64,000 nt of DNA from Dryocosmus kuriphilus (lineage: Eukaryota; Arthropoda; Insecta; Hymenoptera; Cynipidae), in the NCBI GenBank assembly GCA_038277395.1, contig CM076196.1:91884236-91948235 (forward strand), in the 5' to 3' direction. A program made the position numbers and the translations under genes. Every line of letters begins with the position of its first letter. The first letter of the stretch is position 1. Of this stretch, positions 23,857 to 31,803 are shown one piece after another. Below the pieces are notes generated by a model. The model saw only the letters and a program-made list of their open reading frames with translations. It searched no databases and had not been told where the DNA came from.

Positions 23857-24657
23857 ACCCTATGCCCACGAGAATAATAATTACAAGTATTTACTTACCG
23901 TAATAGATATTTTGTCTAAGTATGCCTGGGCTGTCCCTGTAAAAAGCAAGAGTGGGCCAGATGTGACTTCAGCAATGCAATCTGTACTGGTGCAGGGTCG
24001 TGTACCAAAAACCTTGCACACTGACAAAGGCAAAGAATTTTATAATTCGCATTTTTAACATCTTATGCAACAATACAGGATCAATCTGTACTCAACCCAT
24101 AGTAATCTAAAGGCTTCAATCTGTGAACGATTCAATCGCACACTTAAGGACAAGATGTGGCCGCAATTTAGCCTGAGAAGCAACTACAAGTGGATCAATA
24201 TTTTACCCGCTCTCTTCTCCAAGTACAACGATACAAACATCGATCAATCGGTATGAAGCCCAGAGGTGTAACTGCTGAGGATAAACAGGAACTCTTGCAA
24301 CGACTCACAAAACTGCGAAATATACCCAGGAGGAAGAGAACAAAATTCAAAGTTGGTGACAGAGTTCGAGTCAGCAAGCACAAGCATGTCTTTGAGAAAG
24401 GATACACTCCCAATTGGACAACAGAGATATTCACTGTGGCACAAGTCATACTTACCAATCCAGTGACGTACAAGCTCAAAGACTATCAAGAACAAAGTAT
24501 CGCTGGTGGATTCTATGAAGAGGAACTTCTCAAAGTTAAGCGTCCAGACGTATATCTTGTGGAAAAGGTAATCAAGAAACGGGACAATAAAGTATATGTA
24601 AAGTGGTTAGGCTTTGATAGTTCACACAACAGCTGCATAGACAAATCAGATATGTAA
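23810..24657 (+). pseudogene. Polinton integrase with C-terminal chromodomain, N-terminally truncated and broken
   Basis: Retroviral-type integrase core with the three acidic residues visible: Asp in TVIDILSKYAW, Asp in LHTDKGKEF and Glu in CERFNRTLK. The usual N-terminal zinc-binding region of about 100 residues is absent, and the reading abuts the preceding small gene. TAA at 24056-24058 and a frameshift near 24240 break the core. Past these, KFKVGDRVRVSKHK and EIFTVAQV form the usual C-terminal barrel region, and YLVEKVIKKRDNKVYVKWLG is a chromodomain ending at SHNSCIDKSDM. A Cys occupies the position where chromodomains normally have the second Trp. A polyadenylation signal AATAAA follows near 24839. 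Confidence 0.85.
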
Positions 24658-24945
24658 TCAACTTTGTACAATGTTGATTCAACTTTGTGCAATGTTGAAT
24701 CAACTTTAAGCCAACGTTGAGCCAAAGTTGAATCAACGTTGAACTAATATTAAACCAACAATAAACCAATGTTGAATGAACGATGAAATTCACTATACAA
24801 AGTATATGCTCATATTAACTAGATGTAAGATTTTGATAAATAAAAAGCAATTCATATAAATATATTATCTTTTATTCAGTTAAATGCTGAAAACCGTAAT
24901 TTACAATTATTTACAATAAAGGAATGCTTCAAGTAATAATTACAA

Positions 24946-25225
24946 CTAATCTTTCACAAGAAGATCCAAAATTTCCATATCACTATCGCTTAGGACAACA
25001 TCATTATCATCATTATCATCGTTGTCGTCGTCGTCGACATCTATGATCCTATAATGACTCCATGCGAGAGTATCAGTACTCCTCCTTCCTCACAGTCTTC
25101 AAACCTAATAGGCATTCATTTTTCCAACGTTTAACTTTATTTAGCTGTACATTTCCCGATGATGAAAGTAGAGTTAATGCATCCTCTATAATTGCAACCA
25201 GTTTTGCACACTCATCGAGCAACAT
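24946..25225 (-). pseudogene. Small acidic protein of the Polinton right arm, one frameshift
   Basis: From ATG at 25225 the frame reads 49 codons (DECAKLVAIIEDALTLL, WKNECLLGL) to TGA. A neighbouring frame then continues to 24946 through a run of Asp and Asn and ends EILDLLVKD. The continuity suggests a single acidic protein of about 93 residues with one frame error, natural or from assembly. I do not recognise the family. It is the left partner of the bidirectional promoter at 25337-25560, and its leader contains a (GA)n run. Its 3' end converges on the integrase gene. Confidence 0.5.
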
Positions 25226-25251
25226 CTTTTACTACTGTTCACTCCCCTACT

Positions 25252-25278
25252 TTCTCTCTCTCTCTCTCTCTCTCTCTC
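25252..25278. repeat. (TC)n microsatellite
   Basis: A run of about 13 TC units within the predicted leader of the - strand small gene. Confidence 0.95.
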
Positions 25279-25336
25279 CCCTATGTACTTCCACTACTTT
25301 TCACTTTATATTTATATTTCAGTGTTGCGAATGAAC

Positions 25337-25560
25337 TGCCTATGCTTCGCTAAAGCCCTGCTTTTATAGGATATCACTCCCACTCTACCTACTTTCTAGA
25401 AAGAATGAATGCTTCTAGAAAAATCAATAAGAAAGAAAAATTACCTTTATATATTCTGCTGAAAAGAAGAATCAAAGTTTCTAGAAGCATTCGTCCTTTC
25501 TAGAAGGTAGGTAGAGTGGGGAATGGGCTATAAAAACAACATCGAATCGTATAGGATTCA
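25337..25560. promoter_or_regulatory. Symmetric bidirectional promoter with four TTCTAGAA sites
   Basis: Two arms in inverted orientation (about 25377-25423 and 25476-25522) share CCCACTCTACCTAC, TTCTAGAA and GAATGCTTCTAGAAA. TTCTAGAA occurs at 25394, 25413, 25479 and 25498. Outside each arm is a TATA box (- strand TATAAAAG from 25368, + strand TATAAAAA from 25529) followed exactly 31 bases later by a CAGT initiator (A at 25337 and at 25560). TTCnnGAA is the core of heat-shock elements. Whether the host heat-shock factor binds here is inference. Confidence 0.75.
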
Positions 25561-25635
25561 GTCTACCGTTGAACATACTGTGACGTTCAGTTCATCGAGT
25601 GAAAGTCAAAGTGAAAAAAAATACCTTTTTAAAAG

Positions 25636-25953
25636 ATGGATCTCAAAATGATCAACGAGATTGGACGTATGGATGGGGTTTTACCTACGAAACCGCTATC
25701 TGACCTTACTACAAAAAAGAATTACGCCGTTTCCAATATTCGAAAAGTTCGGAAAAAGTATGGTTCAAGGATCGTAGCCGATTTGGAAAACCAATTTTCA
25801 ATTTTCTTGCCCAATAGAATCATGAAAGTTTTTGAGGATGCAAACTGTGACGAGACGTTGGAGATGTTGAAAGAAGCATCTAAGACAAAGAAGCTCTATT
25901 TCCATTACTTTGGAGGACCCTATAATCATTTTGAATTTAACTATTTGGAATAA
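25636..25953 (+). CDS. Small Polinton protein, 105 aa, possible single-strand DNA-binding type
   Basis: Intact frame behind a complete TATA/initiator with a 76-base A-rich leader. It starts MDLKMINEIGRMDG. The middle (KKYGSRIVADLENQFSIFLP) resembles the strand pattern of small OB-fold-like proteins found in arthropod mobile elements, and the end is KLYFHYFGGPYNHFEFNYLE. An OB fold or single-strand DNA binding is a guess from this pattern. AATAAA lies about 45 bases after the stop. It is the right partner of the bidirectional promoter and, unlike the structural genes, has no break. Confidence 0.65.
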   Translation: MDLKMINEIGRMDGVLPTKPLSDLTTKKNYAVSNIRKVRKKYGSRIVADLENQFSIFLPNRIMKVFEDANCDETLEMLKEASKTKKLYFHYFGGPYNHFEFNYLE

Positions 25954-25998
25954 ATGTAATTTTCTTTTTAAATTTTCTACGCTGTAAAAGATTATTAA

Positions 25999-26192
25999 TA
26001 AAAACAATCAAAGATGATAACTTGTGTGTGTAATTATTTTACATTTAAGCTAGGTTAACATATTAAAAAATATTTATCTGTAATATTTAAAAAGAAGCAT
26101 CATTAGGTTGCGATACTTTTAAGTTGTTTATCGATTATCTGAAGGAATAAGCATCGTTGGTTACAGAATTTCCGTCGAAAAAAAAGCATCGT
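25999..26192. other. AT-rich spacer
   Basis: Non-coding sequence after the 105-aa gene. No feature was seen. Confidence 0.4.
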
Positions 26193-26414
26193 TGGGCGTC
26201 ACCCAATCATGACGCGGGCGTGCAGCCCTCGGCGTGCAGACATCTTGAATTACCCAAATCCTGTTTGTGTCATCAGCCAATCATTACGCGGGCATGCAAA
26301 CCACGGCGTGCAGACATTTTGATTTCCCCTGACCCTGTTTGCAGCATCAGCCAATCATGATGCGTGCGTGCAGACCTCGGCGTGTAGATATCTTGAACTC
26401 CCCAAACCCTGTTT
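26193..26414. repeat. 74-bp tandem repeat, three copies
   Basis: The word CCAATCAT recurs at 26203, 26277 and 26351. The exact 74-base period carries ACGCGGGCGTGCAG-like and CGGCGTGCAGACAT-like segments with a few substitutions. The unit is GC-rich in AT-rich surroundings. Confidence 0.85.
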
Positions 26415-26439
26415 GCGATTTGATCGATGTGAATCAGTT

Positions 26440-27012
26440 CAAGAAACACTCTACTAATCCTAACCCAAATGTATTGTCTTTGTTTTACATTCTTCACTGA
26501 CATGTTTTATAACCTAAAGTTCTCCAATAAACAACGTCAGTTTATGACATATTTTGTCTTAAAGTTTTATTTAAAAAATTGTTATGATTTCGTAGAAAAA
26601 TAATTGATATTAAAATTATGTTTGCAATAAGATTCAACAATAAATATTACTTTTCTAATCCAAATTTCAAATTAAAATTAATGTACGTATTTTCATTTTA
26701 CTAATCCGTTTGCAATAATATTCAACAATAAATATTACTTTTCTAATCCAAATTTCAAATTAAAATTAATGCATGTATTTTCATTTTACTAATCCTAACC
26801 CAAATGTATTGTATTTTCTTTACATATTTTATAACCTAAAGGTACCCAATAAACAACGTCAGTTTATCAAATATTTTGTCTTACAAGTTTTATTTAACAA
26901 ATTGTTACAATTTCGTAGAATAAGAATTGATATTACACTTTTGTTCACAATAAGATTTAACAGTAAGTATTACTCATCTAATGAAAATTTCAAATTAAAA
27001 TTAATGTATAAT
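26440..27012. repeat. AT-rich tandem repeats (322-bp and 89-bp periods)
   Basis: CTAATCCTAACCCAAATGTATTG and TATAACCTAAAG recur about 322 bases apart (26511 and 26833). Within the first unit a segment with TTCAACAATAAATATTACTT is duplicated about 89 bases apart. No coding potential is convincing. This occupies part of the arm where the polymerase gene of a full Polinton might be expected. Confidence 0.75.
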
Positions 27013-27589
27013 TCATTCTTATATATATGTTTTAATCATAATTACAGTAATACTTGTGAAACATAGATCGTTTTACAAATTTCTATTTAAAGTTTTTCGT
27101 TTAAGGGCGTTACACAAAGGGTCTAATCTCAAAATTAATAATTCCATTTTATTCAAAATATTACAATTAAATATTTTTTCCCTTCCTACATCAACTTGTT
27201 TTGAAATAGAAGTATGTTTGCAAAGCGAAAAATGCCTAATTTTAACACTTTTGCGTAAAACCAAGCCTTTGAATTCTAATTCGAACGATCCAATCATTCC
27301 AAGAAACTTGTTTTGCGGAAAAATTTATTTTCCCTCTGTAAACATACTTCAATTTCAAATAGCTGTTGATGTAGAAAGTGGAAAATGTTTAATTGCAATA
27401 TTTTGAGTAGAATAGAATTATTGATTTTGAGTTAGACGATTTGTGCAACGTCTTTAAATACATAGTAAGTATCATTTTGATAACAGTTTTATGAAATACT
27501 TGTGAAATACAGATCGCTCTATAAATTTCACAAGAATCTGATTGTTCCGAATAAAATAAATGAAATTATGTACTTTCTCTAGTAAGTTT

Positions 27590-27620
<31 letters not shown>

Positions 27621-27814
27621 TTCGAAATCATTTTCTAATAAATGAACATTATTCTGAAGCTGAATTACTATTCGTAGCCAAATAATTATAACTAAAATTT
27701 CATTTTTTTCTTTTTCGGAGCTGTTAGATTTCAAGAATGTATCGTTCTTTCTATTTCTTAAGATTTAAATGAGTTGAAGGAGCATATAGATTAGTTCTTT
27801 GTAGCTTTATTGGC
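27013..27814. other. AT-rich Polinton right-arm sequence
   Basis: A 116-codon open frame (27056-27406) has no recognisable motif, and the opposite strand is also partly open, so neither is called. A (TA)n run lies at 27596-27620. Confidence 0.35.
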
Positions 27815-28682
27815 TTACAAGCCACTTGATGAGACTACTTTCCTTTTAGTGCCAGTACTTTTGTTAGGATTGTGTTGTTTAGCTTCGACATTTAATTTCT
27901 CATCATGAACCTTTATACCAGCTAATTCTGCAGCTTGATATAAAAAATCATGTCCTTGCAGCACATTTTCAGTATTGAAAGCTGATAAGAATGATGATGA
28001 TGAAATTGATGGTTCTATTATACCTAAATTAATATCAATATCAGGGTATGCACCTTCAACTGATTTGATTTTCTGCTTACACTGTAGCGACGAGGTCTTC
28101 GAAGAATCGATTAAATCCTTTACGCCGGACGTCGGCCGCTTATTACTAGAAGATGTCATGGTTTGGCTCTTTTCTTTTGATGGCTGCGCTTTTTCTTTAA
28201 AAGATGTCATCACTTCTTTTATTTTGGTAATCGGCGGTTTACCCCGAGAACTGACTGTTGAGCTCAGCTTGTGTTGTGTACCAGATGTCATTTGAATCGG
28301 CTCATATTTAACAGTTATTGATATCTGGAATATTTAAGATTATGTACTTATACATATGTATTTATGCATTTGTTGTACGTTGTAGCACCAGAGGAATAAT
28401 AATTATTATAAATTTTACCTGCATTTGAGTAAAGTTGTTTTCGAAGTCAGGTAGAGGTAAATGTGTATGAACACACTGGATGCGCTTGGAACAGGAGCAG
28501 GTAGTTTCAGCAATACCATCTGATTTCTTATCAAGTCTCTTATCACTTAAACCCTAATCCTATAGATTCACACCAAATTTTGTAATTAAAAAGAAATAAA
28601 AATCCTTATTCAGAACATAGGCACATACACAAATTACACTCACTGTAGAATTTTCGTTGCTCTTTACCCTTCTGCTAACCAT
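27815..28682 (-). CDS. Three-exon Polinton right-arm gene of unknown function (227 aa)
   Basis: Exons are 28644-28682, 28419-28553 and 27815-28324, with all junctions in phase 0. The first donor is aca/gtgagt, the next acceptor is attag/ggt, the second donor is atgcag/gtaaaa, and the last acceptor is attccag/ata. Exon 1 begins MVSRRVKSNENS. Exon 2 holds a Cys/His cluster, CSCSKRIQCVH, followed by LPLPDFENN. Exon 3 is Ser/Lys-rich and probably disordered, ending TKRKVVSSSGL, which is basic and nuclear-signal-like. AATAAA overlaps 27806-27811 just after the stop. A TATA-like box (28772-28781) and TCAGTT (A at 28747) precede a 66-base leader. I do not recognise the family. A regulatory or DNA-binding role is conjecture. 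Confidence 0.6.
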
Positions 28683-28746
28683 GTTAGCATACAAGTTAAA
28701 AACTTTCCTTGAACAGAACCCTTCAAAGTCGAAGCCAACACAAAAC

Positions 28747-28815
28747 TGATGGGTTAACCCGTAAGCGCTGGTATTTATTTAACGTGCTATAGGATGCTTC
28801 TAGAACCAGAAGCAT
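28747..28815 (-). promoter_or_regulatory. Promoter of the three-exon gene with TTCTAGAA palindrome
   Basis: On the - strand an imperfect 22-base palindrome (28794-28815) centred on TTCTAGAA at 28798 lies just upstream of TAAATAAATA (28772-28781). TCAGTT follows about 30 bases on, with its A at 28747. The word ATGCTTCTAGAA is shared with the bidirectional promoter at 25.4 kb. Confidence 0.6.
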
Positions 28816-29296
28816 CGAGTGAAACCTCTTCATTCGGGAAGGATTGTGCCTGTTAGCAGCGGCATATCCAGAAATCCTATGTCTCCATTCAACCCGAGGG
28901 AAAGAAGGTAAGAAGGTGGGACTTCCTTCTTACGTTTTTTCCCTCATGTTAAAGGTAAATACACGATTTATGGCTGCAACTAAATCTAGAAGTATTTAGT
29001 GAAAACTCATCATTCGTGAAGGATTGTGCGCGCTCGTATTTACTTAACGTGCTATAGGATGCTTCTAGAACCAGAAGCATCGAGTGAAAACTCTTCATTC
29101 GGGAAGGATTGTGCCTGCTAGCAGCGGTATATCCAGAAATCTTATGTCACCCTTCAACCCGAGGGAAAGAAGGTAAGAAGGTGGGACTTCCTACTTACGT
29201 TTTTTCCCTCATGTTAAAGGGAAATACACGATTTATGGCTACGACTAAAACTAGAAGTATTTAGTGAAAACTCATCATTCGCGAAGGATTGTGCGC
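28766..29296. repeat. 265-bp tandem duplication of promoter region
   Basis: Two near-identical units are 265 bases apart (AGGATGCTTCTAG at 28791 and 29056). Each has the TTCTAGAA palindrome, the GGGAAGGATTGTGCCTG segment, AGAAGGTGGGACTTCCT and ATTCGTGAAGGATTGTGCGC. The second copy of the palindrome is at 29059-29080. Confidence 0.85.
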
Positions 29297-29460
29297 GATC
29301 GCCTCTGCCTACACATGTCAGCTAATGTGTATTCGCGAAGGATTGTGCGCGATCGCCTCAGCCTTCCCGCATAAATGACAGCTAATGTGCATTCGTGAAG
29401 GATTGTGCGCGATCGCCACTACCTTATCGCACACATGTCAGCTGATGTGCATACGCGAAA
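29287..29460. repeat. 54-60-bp tandem repeat with GCGATCGC palindromes
   Basis: GATTGTGCGCGATCGCC recurs at 29287, 29341 and 29401, each followed by ACAGCTAATGTGC or TCAGCTGATGTGC-type sequence. A fourth, decayed unit precedes the right terminal repeat. Confidence 0.85.
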
Positions 29461-29509
29461 AATTGTGCCTGCTGGACGGTCTCGCTGGGACCTGAATGCG
29501 TTTCAGCTT

Positions 29510-29967
29510 TCTAGAATATGGGCTTCCAAAAGACAACTCTCCAATATGCCTTTTAAGGTCAGGAAGCGCGGGGAAACCCACGGTGAGACGCGCCGTGGTA
29601 TGTATCTGAACTTCACTGACTAATGGTAAAACAGTGACCTGTGAATTGCCAACAGTGGCTACAGGAATCGGTAAATTCCGTGAGTAATACAAGATATTGG
29701 AAACTGATAGTGCCGCCGTCTCTCTCAGTGGCAGATGGACTACGTAGATGTACCAGGACCTTCCTAGGTATACGTAAATTACCGATGGCAGCGATAGTGG
29801 CGCCATCTGACGGCGATAATTCGAAGCTTGTCACGATGTGCCAAAACGTAACTGTCTGCCCCAGATTCCTACCTTACCGACTGAGGGTAATTCCGGCCGT
29901 CGGTAATGCACCGGTAGCTGTTTTACCAGGTGATGATTATCCCCAGAACTCTCATAGCTTAACTACT
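29510..29967 (-). repeat. Polinton right terminal inverted repeat
   Basis: Reverse complement of the left repeat, lacking its 86-bp internal duplication. It ends AGCTTAACTACT at 29967. A TTCTAGAA-type site (29510-29518) marks its inner edge. Confidence 0.9.
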
Positions 29968-29973
29968 GTAGTC
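29968..29973. other. Polinton target-site duplication, right copy (GTAGTC)
   Basis: Identical to the six bases at 16773-16778 and immediately abuts the right terminal repeat. Confidence 0.88.
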
Positions 29974-31803
29974 GTATTCGAGCGAGCTTATGGTGAGTGC
30001 CTTCCGCTAGCGTACTCGTTGTATTGTGTGCCTCGTTTGTGCTTTGTGCATCATACCTATTGCCTGTGGCCGTGTTGAATATTGGCGAGCTAGACGAGGC
30101 ACCTGCAGCTTCGTTGGTTGAGCTCACAAGCAGTTCGCTATCCGTAGCCGTCCCCGTGGCAAGGGTTGTACCCGTGTCAGGGCATTAGTGCTAAGGTAAG
30201 AGAGCTCTCATTGTGGCGATTTGAATGCATTCAATAAAATTAATGTTTGTAGCTTCTTTGTTTACGGCTTTTTCCCCACTCATAAGAGTGGAGTTTTTCA
30301 TGCCATGTTTCTTCCTAACCATTTTGAATAAACGTTAAGCATTTGTTTCTAAACGTACATAACCGATTGTATTATTTTGAGACCTTGCCCGATTTCACCC
30401 ACTCCCCCGTTATTAGAACTCGTGCTTAGTATTCTATCTGATCTTTTAATAGCAATAAATTCTACATTAAACAGTACTATTTTTGCAATTTTCTACATTT
30501 TGGACTATTATATATATACTTTAACCCTTTTCTTAATCCTCATTAGCATTTATGTATTTTAAAGTTTAATTTCATATTTTAGGGGAGTACGATTATGCTT
30601 TCGGTTGAGCGCCAGCTGGTTTTCGTGAACAATTCCAAAAGCAACAAAACAAGTATTTGACCTTACTTTCAGCTGAAGGTTTATTTCGACTTTTGATCTC
30701 CCTATGCGCCGGCTAGATCAAAATTCGTTAAAGAGAACGCAAAGAGAGGAATGATCAGGAATGACGTCACATCATTCAAGAAATAAATACACTTCTTTTC
30801 TAGCAACCAAAAAAATATTTATTTAAACAGGTCAAACTAGCCGAAACTCACAATTTATGCAAGTATTCACATCAAACCGAAAATCACAGTTTATTCAAAC
30901 GAGTTGAGTAACACAGAAAGTTCACCAACCTCATTCCGCGCCGAACATTTTGAATACTGTCGAAATTTATTTAAACCAAAATGTACAAAGAAATTGGATA
31001 ATTAAGCAAAAAGGCAGGTTCGCACACGACGCAAAGTCAGAAGAGGATTACACTTTAAACAGAGAACGAACCAGACCTACCTCGTATCCCTGTCGTACCT
31101 CGGAGACTTCCATAACCAGTCATTTTAGTGATTTTGGTTTACAAATTTCAATCCTTGGTAATAATTGAGGCTTTCGAAATCCTCCTTTACTTTGATATAA
31201 TTTAGAGTCCTTTCCAATTTCATTTCTAGCCTATTATCCCGACGACTAGGCACTCCGATGGTCGAAACAAGAGTGAGTTCAAGATGGATACCTGCGCACA
31301 CAAGGTCCGGCAGGCTAGGCGGAGAACATGACTGGTCATGCGCAGTGACCATGAAGGTCGAGGTAGTTCGGTTATGGCTCGGAATCTGACAGACGCCGCT
31401 GAGATGCAGATTTCATACTACGATTCGCGTTTCGAATTGATCTGTTTACCAAATTCCTGTACACGGACAAATGCACGGTTACAATATATATATATATCAT
31501 TCCGGAGATGGTGAAAAAAAAGTCTCAAGTATTTTATAAAATTTAGGTTTTACGTTCTCATCTCGTTGAGACAGTATTAGTTTTACGAGAAAACTGACTT
31601 TCTGGGATTTCATTAAATGTCCACTTTTCGAGACCCCATGAATCCGAAAAAACATGTTTTAAGATGCTCGTGTGGAAATTACTCAAGGCGCTGCTCTGTC
31701 CCAGGCTAGGCTGCCATGGGCCTATACTCGCGCTATCTCGAGTAACTGCACCGGCACTATGTGCAATTGTAACGCTCGAATGTATTAGCCGTTAAACAGA
31801 TTG
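29974..31803. other. Intronic sequence right of the Polinton
   Basis: No gene recognised. The first 220 bases are GC-richer and were presumably joined to 16.7 kb before the insertion. A segment at 31575-31650 (TTTCATTAAATGTCCAC, CGAGACCCCATGAATCCGA) is a diverged copy of 41383-41450, so both are dispersed repeat pieces. Confidence 0.45.

Larger units (their letters stand above)
16779..29967. mobile_element. Polinton/Maverick element, about 13.2 kb, with both termini
   Basis: Both ends are defined by inverted repeats beginning AGTAGTTAAGC and a perfect 6-bp target duplication. Inside are hallmark Polinton genes: retroviral-type integrase with chromodomain, HerA/FtsK-type packaging ATPase, adenain-like cysteine protease, capsid proteins and a PLA2-domain protein. 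Left-arm genes run on the - strand from about 21.9 kb to 17.8 kb. The ATPase-to-integrase genes run on the + strand to 24.66 kb. The right arm has further small genes. No family-B DNA polymerase was recognised, although it is standard in full elements of 15-20 kb. Stops and frameshifts in several genes, and differences between the two terminal repeats, show that it is an old, probably immobile copy. Confidence 0.92.

Noticed and set aside
25377..25522. The inverted repeat read as the end of a small transposon
   Set aside because: The arms are flanked by precisely placed TATA and initiator pairs on both sides, so a promoter explains more of the sequence.
27056..27406. 116-codon open frame in the Polinton right arm
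   Set aside because: No recognised motif, opposite strand also open, no promoter pair, AT-rich repeat surroundings.
29641..30078. 145-codon open frame across the right terminal repeat
   Set aside because: It crosses the element boundary and target duplication, and reflects repeat composition only.
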